From Candidatus Rhodoferax bjergmarkensis (GTDB lineage: Bacteria > Pseudomonadota > Gammaproteobacteria > Burkholderiales > Burkholderiaceae_C), in the NCBI GenBank assembly GCA_016708345.1, contig JADJFX010000006.1, positions 1 through 36,809 of the forward strand: a stretch of DNA of 36,809 nucleotides. The letters are read 5' to 3'. A program made the position numbers and the translations under genes. Shown one piece after another: positions 16,704 to 25,049 of the stretch. Numbering within the stretch: the stretch's first letter is position 1; each line of letters starts with the position of its first letter. A model generated the notes under the pieces. That model did not search any database. It was not told where the DNA came from and worked only from the letters and a program-made list of their open reading frames with translations.

Positions 16704-17920
16704 GTGCAAAAAAGGCACTGGTGGCTGGCGTGGCTGGCATTGGCGGCTGGCGTGGGGGTGTTGGTCTGGCAACTTCGTGCTGACGGTGCCGACCCGTCGC
16801 GATCACCTCCTTCTGCAAGCAGTACCTTGCCAAACACCAGGTCTGTGGCTGATGCCGAACCCGAGACAGCGGCCAGCGGTGTCAGTGGCCCCTACAGCGC
16901 TGGCGGCTTGAACAGCCGCCAGCAGCAACTGGCGCAGTGGCAGCAGCGCCTGGAAACAGCCGAGCATTTGTACAACAGTTATCGCGACGCCACCCGCTAC
17001 CCGCATGAATCAAGGCCCATTGAGAGCACCCCGATCAGGTGCGGCCTTTTGACCCGGTGTCCGAGATCAAAACCCTGCGCGATGCGTCGGGTAAAGCCGT
17101 CAAGGGTTTGCGTTTGCGAACCACCCAAGAACGGGTTTTTTTGGCCGGGGCGGAAACGGTCAAGTTGTCCATTGAAGCATTTGACGACAACAACAAGGCC
17201 GTGCCTTTGACGGTAACCCAGTCTTCGGCCCAAACCATTCCTGACACGGCCACCCCCATCACCGTCATTGCGGCCAATGTGCCCTTCAGTGACGATGGCA
17301 CCGGCCCTGATGCCTTGGCGGGCGATGGCAAATACACGGCCCGACTGTCACCCCAGGCACAGGGCTTTGCCAACCATGCGGGAACCATCCGCTTGCTGGC
17401 GCAAGTCTCGGCCAACGGGGAGCAGGGTGTGGCCCATTTTGATGTGGTGTATTCGCCCACTGTGCCCGCAACCTGGCTGGGCGTGCGTGAATCCATTGAG
17501 GCTGGCTCCCTGAACTTCTACCTCAAAGCGCAGGTGCAGACGGCGGGGCGCTACGTGGTCAGTGGCCGGGTGTATGACGCCAACGACAAGCCCTTTGCGC
17601 TGCTGCAATTCAATGACGAGGTGTCCGCTGGCCAGCGCGAATTCAAACTTCAGCTTTTTGGTGCCTTGGTGCGCGACGTGAATCCCGCGTTTCCGCTCAA
17701 GCTGGTGGATGTGGAGGGCTTTTTGCTGCGCCCCGACGCCTTTCCTGACCGTTCCATGCTGGCGCGCCGCCCTGGCACGGTGCACACCACGGGCCGCTAC
17801 GGCATCGACCAGTTTTCGCCAGCCGAGTGGAGCAGCGAGGAGCGTGAACGCTATCTGGTGGAATACCAGCGTGATGTGCATAATGCCGGGGAACAGGTTC
17901 GTTCGCTGCAGAATCCGTAA
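16704..17920 (+). CDS. Exported protein with Ig-like/choice-of-anchor X-like region, frame broken once
   Basis: A GTG start at 16704 gives an N-terminal membrane anchor or signal (WWLAWLALAAGVGVLVWQL) and a Q-rich helix ending YNSYRDATRYPHESRPIES. The frame then fails, but the +2 frame continues as HPDQVRPFDPVSEIKTLRDA to 17920. One missing C near 17027-17032 explains the break; with it restored the protein has 405 residues. The middle (about 130-260) is beta-rich with FSDDGTGPDALAGDGKYTA, a motif typical of choice-of-anchor X/Ig-like modules. The C-terminus (ERYLVEYQRDVHNAG) is helical. It follows the secreted hydrolase-like gene and probably shares its transcript. Function unknown. A one-base sequence error is as likely as a real mutation. 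Confidence 0.6.
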
Positions 17921-17935
17921 GGTAAAAACACCGTC

Positions 17936-17978
17936 TTGCGCAGGTGGAACGGGCATGAGAAGCTACTGAATTTATAGC
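17936..17978 (-). repeat. Dispersed GCTA-N9-TAGC repeat, copy 2
   Basis: Read on the plus strand: TTGCGCAGGTGGAAC, a spacer, then GCTA (17962-17965), nine bases and TAGC (17975-17978). It begins 16 bp after the stop of the exported protein gene and lies before the chemotaxis-kinase gene. Confidence 0.75.
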
Positions 17979-18048
17979 GTTTTTTCTCCATCTGCGTCCC
18001 CGAATGCCTCTTTTTTGAGCCGCTACCGCCAATGAGTCACTCCCAACC

Positions 18049-21000
18049 ATGAACCAGACTACCCGCGCCGCCCCGCCAAGCTTCCCCATCGTGGGTATTG
18101 GTGCCTCTGCTGGTGGTCTGGCGGCTTTTGAAGCTTTTTTCTCCGGCATGCCTGCCGATGTATACCCCGGCATGGCCTTTGTGCTGGTGCAGCACCTGGC
18201 ACCCGACCACAAAAGCATTCTGGCGGACCTGATTCGCCGCTGTACCCGCATGCCGGTGTATGAGGTGGAAGACGGCATGCGGGTCTTGCCAAACTGCGTC
18301 TACATCATTCCACCCCATTACGACATGGTCTTGCAGCAAGGCGTGCTGCACCTGCTGGAGCCGGTAGCCCCGCGTGGCCATCGGCTGCCGATTGACTTTT
18401 TTCTGGCATCGCTGGCGGCCGATCAGCGCGAGCAGGCCATGGGCATCGTGCTCTCGGGCACCGGCAGCGATGGCACGCTGGGTGTGCGCGCCATCAAAGG
18501 TGCGGGCGGCATGGTGATGGCACAAACCCCCGCCTCCTGCGAACATGACGGCATGCCGCTCAGCGCCCTGGCCACCGCCCTCGTGGATTACCAACTGCCC
18601 CCGGCGCAAATGCCAGCGCAGTTAATCGCCTACGCCAACCACGCCTTTGGCAAGCTGGCGCACTCACGCATTCCTGCCACAGCCAGGACCGAGGATGCAC
18701 TGGAAAGCATCTTTGTGCAGCTGCGCGCCCAGACCGGGCATGATTTTTCGAAGTACAAGCCCAGCACCATCTACCGTCGCATTGCACGGCGCATGGCGGT
18801 ACACCAAATCGACTCCATCGACGCCTACGTCAACTACCTGCAGCACACCAGCCCAGAAGGGGAGGCGCTGTTTCGTGACCTGCTTATTGGTGTGACCAGT
18901 TTTTTTCGCGACCCCGAGGCGTTTCGGGTGCTGGAGCAGCAGGTAATCCCGCAGCTGTTTGAAAACCGAACGTCGGATACCCCCATCAGAACCTGGACCA
19001 CAGGCTGCTCAACCGGCGAGGAGGCCTATTCCCTGGCCATCTTGCTGGTGGAGCGGATGGAGGCGCTGGGGCTGAACTGCAAGCTGGAGCTGTTCGCCAG
19101 CGATGTCGATAGCCGGGCCATTGCAGCGGCGCGCGCCGGACTCTATCCGGTCAGCATCGCAGCTGATGTCTCGCCGGAGCGATTGGCTCGGTTTTTTGCG
19201 CTGGAAGCGGACGGCAGCGCCTACCGCATCCGCAAAAACATCCGTGACCTGCTGGTATTTTCCAAGCAAGACCTGATCAAAGACCCGCCATTTTCCAGAC
19301 TTGACTTGATCACTTGCCGTAATCTGCTGATCTACATGGGCCCTGAGCTGCAAAAAAAGATCATCCCGCTGTTTCATTACGCACTCAAACCCGGGGGCTG
19401 GCTGTTTTTGGGCAATTCAGAAGGCGTTGGCGAGTTTGACATGTTATTTAGCGCGCTGGAAGGCGGTGCCAAGCTCTACCAACACAAGACCGATTTGCAG
19501 GGGCAGCAGAAGTTTCTGCTCAGCCGCGTGCTGGCACCCTTGACCCCGTTGACACCACTGGCTGCATCCCTGTCCGGGCGGGTTGCCCAGGGCACCAAAC
19601 CCGAAATGAGGCCCCCGCTGCGTGAGCTGATGGAGCGTGCCTTGCTGCGCCAAATCATCCCGGCCAGCGTCTTGATCAACGCCAGGGGCGACATCCTCTA
19701 CGTGCATGGCCAAACCGGCAATTACCTGGAGACCAGCCCCGGTGAAGCGAGTGTCAGCAACATTTTGAAGATGGCGCGCGACGGTTTGCGCCCCGCCCTG
19801 AGCACCATGCTGCGCCATGCCGTGACGACCCGCAAGGTTTCTCAGGCCACCAACCTCAAGGTCACCATCAACCGTGAACTACTGCTTGTCAAACTCGGTG
19901 TCCATCCCGTTCGGGACGATCAGAACCAGGTCCCGGACATGCCCTTGTTTTTGGTGACCTTCGAAGACGCACCCTCATGTTCTGCAGAGTCGTCGCCGGA
20001 CTGCGCGCACCCGGAAATGCCGCAAGCTGAAGCGGCAGCACGCATCAGCGCACTTTCGCAAGAGCTCGATGCCAAAGATGAGTACCTGCAAAGCACCATT
20101 GCCATGCTGGAAACCTACAGCGAAGACCTGCAATCGGCCACCGAAGAGATGCAGTCTTCCAATGAAGAGCTGCAGTCGGTCAATGAAGAGCTGGCGACGG
20201 TCAACACCGAGCTGCAATCGAAGGTGTTTGATTTGTCGCGGGCGAATAACGACATGAACAATTTGCTCAGCGGCACCGGCATTGGCACCGTGTTTGTTGA
20301 TTTGCAGTTGCGCATTTTGAGTTTTACCCCTGCGGCCAGCAGCATCATCAACCTGATTGCGTCGGACGTGGGCCGTCCAGTGGCGCACTTTGTGTCCAAC
20401 CTGGTGGGTTACACCAGCCTGGTGGCCGACATCAAGGCAGTGCTGGCCACCCTGGCACCGGTCGAGCACGAAGTGCAAACCCCCGAAGGCCAGTGGTACA
20501 CCCTGCGCATCCAGCCCTATCGCACGCTGGACAACGTGATCGAAGGCGCAGTCATCTCTTTTGTTGACATCACCGAACGCAAGCGGGCGCAAGATGATTT
20601 CCAGCGGTTTTTTCAAATCAGTCCTGATCTGGCCTGCATCGCGTCAACCGAGGGGAAATTTCTCAAAGTCAATCCTCGCTGGCACGATGTGCTTGGCTAT
20701 TCAGTCGAAGAGATTGTTAGCCAGCCATTTCTCGACTTGATCCATCCAGATGACCGCGACGCTACTTTGCAGGAAGTAGCCCGCCAGCTCGGTGGCCAAG
20801 CGACCATGCAGTTCATCAACCGCTACCGCTGCAAAGACGGCAGCTACCGTTGGCTGGAGTGGCGCGCATCACCGGCAGTGGACAAGACGATGCTGTTTGC
20901 CTCTGCGCGGGACATCACTGCGCGCAAGCAAACCGAAGATGCCTTGCAACGCGGCAAGGCCATGCTCGAGCGCACAGAAAACATGGCGCGCCTGGCAAGT

Positions 21001-21981
21001 TTTGAGTGGGATGTAGATGCCAACATCGTGACCTGGTCGCCCGAAATGTTCCGCATTTTCGGGCGCGACCCCGCGCAAGGCATCCCCAACCTGGAAGGCC
21101 AGAATGAGTTGTACACGCCAGAGTCCACGCAGCGCCTGTTTGATGCGGTTGGCAAGGCAGTGTCCGACGGCACGCCCTACGAGCTGGAGCTGATGACCGT
21201 ACAGCCAAACGGGGAGCTTCGCCCCTGCTTCGTCAAAGGATTCCCTGAGCGTGACGCCAGCGGGCGAGTGGTTCGCCTGGCCGGGCTCTTGCAGGACATC
21301 ACCGAGCGCAAGCAAGCGGAACAAGCCCTTCAGTCATCCCTGCAGGAAAAAACCGCGCTCTTGATGGAAATACATCACCGCGTTAAAAACAACCTGCAAG
21401 TCATCACCAGTTTGCTGCGTCTGGAGGCCGGGCGCAGTGAACATGCCCCTACCAAAGCGGTGCTCAAAGACATGCAGGTCCGTATTCGGGCCATGGCCCT
21501 CTTGCACGAAACCATTTACCGCAGAGGCAGCTTTGCCGCCATTGACTTGGGTGCTTACGTGGGCCAGGTCGCGACCCAAACCGTGCGAACCCTGCTAGCC
21601 GAGCCAGGCTCTGTCCAGCTGCGCCTGGACGTGGGATCGGTTCAGGTGGGGATGGACCAAGCGACGACCTGTGGCCTCTTGGTCAGCGAGCTGGTGTCCA
21701 ACTGTCTCAAACATGGTTTTCCACCGGGGCGCACCGGTGACATCTGCATCGAATTGAGGCCGCTGGACCCAGCCAACCAGTGGCGCTTGCGGGTGAGCGA
21801 CACCGGCACAGGGCTGGCAGACGATTTTGAAACCCGGCGGAAAAACTCTTTGGGCCTGCAACTGGTAGGGGATCTGGCTGTTCAAATGGGCGGCGTTCTT
21901 GACATCGGCCTCGGGCCGCAAGCCATTTTCACGGTGGACTTCAAGGCTGAGAAGCCGGTGCCCCTGCTGATCAACCTGTGA
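18049..21981 (+). CDS. CheB-CheR-PAS hybrid sensor histidine kinase (HisKA_2/HWE type)
   Basis: A 1310-aa fusion, in order: CheB methylesterase (about 12-195; nucleophile S20 in GIGASAGG, H49 in LVQHLAPDH, Asp in SGTGSDGTLG); CheR methyltransferase (about 215-490; SAM loop TTGCSTGEEAYSLA, then TCRNLLIYM); a long coiled coil (about 665-735, repeated SNEELQSVNEEL); three PAS modules (about 737-840, 849-960, 984-1095), each ending in an FVDITERK-type linker; a HisKA_2 dimerisation domain with EIHHRVKNNLQVITSLL (H1109/H1110); and an HATPase (N box ELVSNCLKHG, G box DTGTGLADDF). No receiver domain and no membrane helix are seen, so it is a cytoplasmic kinase. No response regulator lies next to it. 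All catalytic motifs look intact. Such fusions occur in many proteobacteria; their signals are mostly unknown. Confidence 0.93.
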   Translation: MNQTTRAAPPSFPIVGIGASAGGLAAFEAFFSGMPADVYPGMAFVLVQHLAPDHKSILADLIRRCTRMPVYEVEDGMRVLPNCVYIIPPHYDMVLQQGVLHLLEPVAPRGHRLPIDFFLASLAADQREQAMGIVLSGTGSDGTLGVRAIKGAGGMVMAQTPASCEHDGMPLSALATALVDYQLPPAQMPAQLIAYANHAFGKLAHSRIPATARTEDALESIFVQLRAQTGHDFSKYKPSTIYRRIARRMAVHQIDSIDAYVNYLQHTSPEGEALFRDLLIGVTSFFRDPEAFRVLEQQVIPQLFENRTSDTPIRTWTTGCSTGEEAYSLAILLVERMEALGLNCKLELFASDVDSRAIAAARAGLYPVSIAADVSPERLARFFALEADGSAYRIRKNIRDLLVFSKQDLIKDPPFSRLDLITCRNLLIYMGPELQKKIIPLFHYALKPGGWLFLGNSEGVGEFDMLFSALEGGAKLYQHKTDLQGQQKFLLSRVLAPLTPLTPLAASLSGRVAQGTKPEMRPPLRELMERALLRQIIPASVLINARGDILYVHGQTGNYLETSPGEASVSNILKMARDGLRPALSTMLRHAVTTRKVSQATNLKVTINRELLLVKLGVHPVRDDQNQVPDMPLFLVTFEDAPSCSAESSPDCAHPEMPQAEAAARISALSQELDAKDEYLQSTIAMLETYSEDLQSATEEMQSSNEELQSVNEELATVNTELQSKVFDLSRANNDMNNLLSGTGIGTVFVDLQLRILSFTPAASSIINLIASDVGRPVAHFVSNLVGYTSLVADIKAVLATLAPVEHEVQTPEGQWYTLRIQPYRTLDNVIEGAVISFVDITERKRAQDDFQRFFQISPDLACIASTEGKFLKVNPRWHDVLGYSVEEIVSQPFLDLIHPDDRDATLQEVARQLGGQATMQFINRYRCKDGSYRWLEWRASPAVDKTMLFASARDITARKQTEDALQRGKAMLERTENMARLASFEWDVDANIVTWSPEMFRIFGRDPAQGIPNLEGQNELYTPESTQRLFDAVGKAVSDGTPYELELMTVQPNGELRPCFVKGFPERDASGRVVRLAGLLQDITERKQAEQALQSSLQEKTALLMEIHHRVKNNLQVITSLLRLEAGRSEHAPTKAVLKDMQVRIRAMALLHETIYRRGSFAAIDLGAYVGQVATQTVRTLLAEPGSVQLRLDVGSVQVGMDQATTCGLLVSELVSNCLKHGFPPGRTGDICIELRPLDPANQWRLRVSDTGTGLADDFETRRKNSLGLQLVGDLAVQMGGVLDIGLGPQAIFTVDFKAEKPVPLLINL

Positions 21982-22041
21982 GCCTGGAGTGCTTTTGCCA
22001 AGGTTCGGTTTCACTTGTGGAACAGGCATAAAAATTGTGCT

Positions 22042-22084
22042 TTGCGCACGTGGAATAAGCGCTGGCAGCTATTAGAAATATAGC
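22042..22084 (-). repeat. Dispersed GCTA-N9-TAGC repeat, copy 3
   Basis: Plus-strand reading: TTGCGCACGTGGAATAAGCG, a short spacer, GCTA (22068-22071), nine bases, TAGC (22081-22084). It lies 60 bp after the stop of the chemotaxis-kinase gene. It is the copy most like the one at 26.11 kb (shared GTGGAATAAGCGCT). Confidence 0.78.
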
Positions 22085-22173
22085 AAACGTTACTGCCGAT
22101 GGCACCGATGGCGCGGCGCTGACCATGACGCTGCTGGCTGGGGCGTAGCGGCTATTGAATGAGTGGGTTTTTT

Positions 22174-22278
22174 GCTTGTCTTATGTGCGTAATGCCTTAT
22201 TCCCCCACTCCCCCCAACCCCCTCGCCCCGCCGGGCGAGGGGGAGCCTTGAACAGCCCATTTGGCCGCGTGTTTTAAG
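22174..22278 (+). repeat. Left arm of about 100-bp imperfect inverted repeat
   Basis: This arm contains CCTTATTCCCCCACTC, a GC-rich block, then AGCC(T)TGAACAGCCCATTTGGCCGCGTGTT. The reverse complement of 22438-22556 carries the same blocks in the same order with a few substitutions and small indels. The best-kept core is CAGCCCATTTGGCCGCGTGT, identical in both arms. Confidence 0.7.
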
Positions 22279-22437
22279 TGAGTGAGTTCATCTCCGCCGG
22301 CAACGCAAGAGTCTTGACAGCTGAAACCGGTCAGGTGAAATGGCCGACTTACTGCCTGATCAACTTAACAACTTACCAAATTACCAATACAAACCATGAC
22401 CTGTCACAACGCCAAGCGGCGCGTGTACGACCTGACT

Positions 22438-22556
22438 TTGAACACGCGGCCAAATGGGCTGTTAAAGGCTCCCCTCTTTCGCCCTTGCTCCGCGAGAGAG
22501 GGGCGGGGGGGAGTGAGTGGGGGAAATAAGGTATTGCGCATATGGGACGTGCGCAG
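22438..22556 (-). repeat. Right arm of about 100-bp imperfect inverted repeat
   Basis: It starts with AACACGCGGCCAAATGGGCTG and ends near ...GGGGGAAATAAGGTATTGCGCA, mirroring the left arm. The outer end runs into the fourth GCTA-N9-TAGC copy, and a degenerate version of that sequence can also be seen at the outer end of the left arm (GGCTATTGAATG at 22150-22161). Confidence 0.7.
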
Positions 22557-22576
22557 ACAGCTACTGAATGTATAGC
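22534..22576 (-). repeat. Dispersed GCTA-N9-TAGC repeat, copy 4
   Basis: Plus-strand reading: TTGCGCATATGGGACGTGCG, a spacer, GCTA (22560-22563), nine bases, TAGC (22573-22576). It lies 15 bp beyond the 3' end of the leftward protease gene, and overlaps the outer end of the right inverted arm. Confidence 0.72.
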
Positions 22577-22591
22577 AAAAAACCGCATCCC

Positions 22592-23728
22592 TCACTGATC
22601 CTGCCGGCGCGATTTGGGCCTTACACCGGGCGTCACATCCAGTTCCAGCTTGTCACCGCGCCGCAGCACCGAGAACTTGGCCGCCGTGCCCGGCTTGAGG
22701 GCCGCTACGCCAGCCAGCAGCTCCGACACATTGCCGATGGCTTTGCCGGCCACGCCGGTGATGACGTCGCCGGGGTGGATGCCGGCTTGCGCGGCGGGGC
22801 CGTTTTGCAGCACGCCGGTGATGATCACCCCTTTGGTGGCCTTGATGCCAAAAGTCTCTGCCAGTTCGGGCGACAAATCGTTGGGCTCCACGCCGATCCA
22901 GCCGCGCGTGACCTGCCCGTCTTTCACGATCGAGTCCATCACCATGCGGGCGGTGGATACCGGAATGGCAAAACCGATGCCCATGCTGCCGCCCGAGCGC
23001 GAATAAATGGCGGTGTTGATGCCCAGCAGGTTGCCGTTGGTGTCCACCAGCGCGCCGCCGGAATTGCCGGGGTTGATGGCAGCATCGGTCTGGATAAAGT
23101 TCTCAAAGGTGTTGATGCCCAGCTGGTTGCGCCCCAGCGCGCTGACAATGCCGCCGGTGACGGTCTGGCCAACGCCAAAGGGGTTGCCGATGGCCAGCAC
23201 CTGGTCACCCACCTGCAGGTTATCGGAATTGCCCAGAACAATGGCGGGCAAACGCTCCAAATCAATCTTGAGCACCGCCAGGTCGGAATCCGGGTCGGTT
23301 CCGATCACCTTGGCGTTGGCATGGCGGCTGTCGTTGAGGATCACCTCGATTTCGTCGGCGCTCTCGACCACGTGGTTGTTGGTCAGGATGTAGCCACTGC
23401 TGCTGACGATGACGCCGCTGCCCAAGCCCACTTGCGGCTCATTGCCCTGCTCACCAAAAAAGAACTTGAACCAGGGGTCGGCGCTGCGCGAATTGCGCTG
23501 GGCCGCCTTGCTGGTGTTGATGCTGACCACGGCCGCCGAGGATTTTTGTGCTGCCAGCCGAAAGCTGCCTGGCGGTGCAACGCCGGGGCCGGGGCTGGGG
23601 GCCTCCAGCACGGCGACGCTCTGGGTGGGGCGATGGTTCAGCCAGTCTGGTTTGAGCGTGCCGACGACAAAATAGGCGGCCACCAGCACGGTGACGGTTT
23701 GTGAAAACAACAACCAAAGACGTTTCAT
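22592..23728 (-). CDS. DegS/DegQ-like trypsin-fold serine protease with one PDZ domain
   Basis: This 378-aa protein has an N-terminal membrane segment (about residues 5-24, RLWLLFSQTVTVLVAAYFVV), a trypsin-like domain (about 75-255) with the triad His in TNNHVVESAD, Asp in DSDLAVLKID and Ser in AAINPGNSGGALVD, and a single PDZ domain (about 265-360; GVIITGVLQNGPAAQAGIHPGDVI). One PDZ plus an uncleaved anchor is the DegS layout rather than the two-PDZ DegP/DegQ layout, so it is likely a periplasm-facing regulatory or quality-control protease. No rpoE/rseA genes lie nearby. The start chosen is MKRLW at 23728; MPMKRLW at 23734 is also possible, and no clear ribosome-binding site decides. Confidence 0.9.
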   Translation of the reverse strand: MKRLWLLFSQTVTVLVAAYFVVGTLKPDWLNHRPTQSVAVLEAPSPGPGVAPPGSFRLAAQKSSAAVVSINTSKAAQRNSRSADPWFKFFFGEQGNEPQVGLGSGVIVSSSGYILTNNHVVESADEIEVILNDSRHANAKVIGTDPDSDLAVLKIDLERLPAIVLGNSDNLQVGDQVLAIGNPFGVGQTVTGGIVSALGRNQLGINTFENFIQTDAAINPGNSGGALVDTNGNLLGINTAIYSRSGGSMGIGFAIPVSTARMVMDSIVKDGQVTRGWIGVEPNDLSPELAETFGIKATKGVIITGVLQNGPAAQAGIHPGDVITGVAGKAIGNVSELLAGVAALKPGTAAKFSVLRRGDKLELDVTPGVRPKSRRQDQ

Positions 23729-23860
23729 GGGCATTGGCGGGCACGGCACCCGCGCTGAGGTAGGGACAAAGTTGAAAGCATGAGCGCAAATTGTAGGCTT
23801 CGCAGGTCTTGCGGCCTGTACAGTTGCGCCATTTATCGAGCCAAATCACCCTTTACCGCC

Positions 23861-24253
23861 ATGCCAAGCTCGCACCACGTCATATTGATTCGCCCAGAGG
23901 CCAGTGCCAAGCCGGCATGGGGCGCGCCCTGCAATGGCTGTGGCGTGTGCTGCCTGCTGGAGCCTTGTCCGCTGGGCATGGTTTTGTCGCGCAAGCGCCG
24001 GGGCGCTTGTGTGGCGCTGCGCTGGCAAGACGATGCGCGCCAATACCGCTGCGGAGCCGTCATGGCACCGAAGGAGGTGTTGCAACTGGCGCTGCCCAAT
24101 TTTCTCAAGGCATGGGTTCCCCCCCTGGCTTGGGTTTTGGCCCGTTTGGCAAAGCGCTGGATCGCCGCCGGCCTGGGCTGCGACAGCACGGTGCAGGCGC
24201 AGGCCAACTCCCCCTTAAACTTCCCAGCTCCTCCAGATGAACCCATGCCATGA
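23861..24253 (+). CDS. Cysteine-cluster (putative metal-chelating) small protein
   Basis: From the ATG at 23861 the protein has 130 residues. The cluster PCNGCGVCCLLEPCPLG, then a later YRCGAVM and LGCDS, resembles the CxxCxxCC-type zinc/iron-chelating proteins of the YkgJ/UPF0153 kind. The frame is open for 27 codons further upstream, but that part is not family-like. The stop overlaps the start of the Nif3 gene as ATGA, so the two are translationally coupled. The role of the family is unknown; the metal ligand call is inferred from the cysteine spacing. Confidence 0.7.
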   Translation: MPSSHHVILIRPEASAKPAWGAPCNGCGVCCLLEPCPLGMVLSRKRRGACVALRWQDDARQYRCGAVMAPKEVLQLALPNFLKAWVPPLAWVLARLAKRWIAAGLGCDSTVQAQANSPLNFPAPPDEPMP

Positions 24254-25008
24254 TCGACCGCACTGAGCTTTTGCAAACTTTTGACGCCCTGCTTGAACCC
24301 GGGCGCTTTCGTGACTATGGCCCCAACGGCCTGCAGGTGGAAGGCCGGGCCAGCGTGCGAAAAATCGTCTCCGGCGTCACCGCCAGCCGGGCCTTGATCG
24401 AGGCGGCGATTGCCGCGCAGGCCGATGCTATTTTTGTCCACCATGGCCTGTTCTGGCGCGGACAGGACGGGCGCATCACCGGCTGGATGAAGCAGCGGCT
24501 GGCGCTGCTGCTGGCGCACGACATCAATCTGTTTGCCTACCACCTGCCGCTCGATGCGCACCCTGAACTGGGCAACAACGCGCAGCTGGGCTTGCAGCTG
24601 GGTTTGCAGGCCAAGGCCCGCTTTGGCGAGCAAGACTTGGGCTTTTTGGGGCAGCGCGCGGATGGCGCGGATTTTGCAACAGCCGAGGCCCTTGCACAGC
24701 ACCTTGAATTTAAGCTAAATAGGCCGGTAGCGCTCATTGATGGTGCGCAACGAGCTATTAAAAAAATAGCATGGTGCAGTGGCGGGGCGCAAAGCTATTT
24801 TGAAGCCGCCATTGCAGCCGGTGCCGACGCTTTCATCACAGGCGAAATATCTGAGCCGCAGGCGCACCTGGCGCGTGAATGCGGCGTCGCATTTCTCGCC
24901 TGCGGCCACCACGCCAGCGAACGTTACGGTGCCCCTGCCGTCGCGGCTCATGTGGCGGCGCAGTGTGGGCTGCTTCACGAGTTCATTGACATTGACAATC
25001 CGGCCTAA
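24250..25008 (+). CDS. Nif3-like dinuclear metal centre protein (YbgI/GTP cyclohydrolase 1 type 2 homologue)
   Basis: The 252-aa protein shows the Nif3/YbgI blocks: DYGPNGLQVEGR at the N-terminus, the metal-binding DAIFVHHGLFWRG, YHLPLDAHPELGNNAQLG, WCSGGAQSYFEAAIAAGADA, FITGEISEPQAHLARE and CGHHASERYGAPAVA. These place two His-rich metal sites where the family has them. The biochemical role is unproven; many members carry the name GTP cyclohydrolase I type 2. Residues about 158-174 (RPVALIDGAQRAIKKIA) are encoded by a copy of the dispersed GCTA-N9-TAGC repeat that is read through in frame, apparently without harm to the fold. It overlaps the upstream gene by ATGA; pdxA follows 41 bp later. 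Confidence 0.88.
   Translation: MIDRTELLQTFDALLEPGRFRDYGPNGLQVEGRASVRKIVSGVTASRALIEAAIAAQADAIFVHHGLFWRGQDGRITGWMKQRLALLLAHDINLFAYHLPLDAHPELGNNAQLGLQLGLQAKARFGEQDLGFLGQRADGADFATAEALAQHLEFKLNRPVALIDGAQRAIKKIAWCSGGAQSYFEAAIAAGADAFITGEISEPQAHLARECGVAFLACGHHASERYGAPAVAAHVAAQCGLLHEFIDIDNPA
24722..24770 (-). repeat. Dispersed GCTA-N9-TAGC repeat inside the Nif3-like gene
   Basis: Plus-strand reading: GGCCGGTAGCGC, a 14-base variable part, TGCGC, then GCTA (24754-24757), nine bases, TAGC (24767-24770). Aligned with the copy at 26112-26158, the GTAGCGC/CTAGCGC block, the central TGCGC/AGCGC and AGCTATTAAAA all correspond at the same spacing. It is entirely within coding sequence and keeps the frame. 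Confidence 0.65.
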
Positions 25009-25049
25009 GGCCTGCGCCCAACAGGGCTTTCTACCTGATTCCAATCATC

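Larger units (their letters stand above)
22030..22591. other. Repeat-rich intergenic region
   Basis: No gene is supported in these 560 bp. The region holds two copies of the dispersed GCTA-N9-TAGC repeat (22042-22084, 22534-22576), a pair of imperfect inverted arms of about 100 bp (22174-22278 and 22438-22556), a perfect 11-bp GC hairpin (CCCCCTCGCCC/GGGCGAGGGGG, 22218-22243) and about 160 bp of unique AT-richer sequence between the arms. It separates the 3' ends of two convergent genes. Confidence 0.7.

Noticed and set aside
20762..20783. GCTACTTTGCAGGAAGTAGC inside the CheB-CheR kinase as a repeat copy
   Set aside because: The arms are separated by 12 bases, not nine, and no flanking block of the repeat is present.
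22278..22529. 83-codon open frame between the inverted arms
   Set aside because: No ribosome-binding site or family resemblance; the second half is translated repeat sequence rich in Arg, Gly and Ser.
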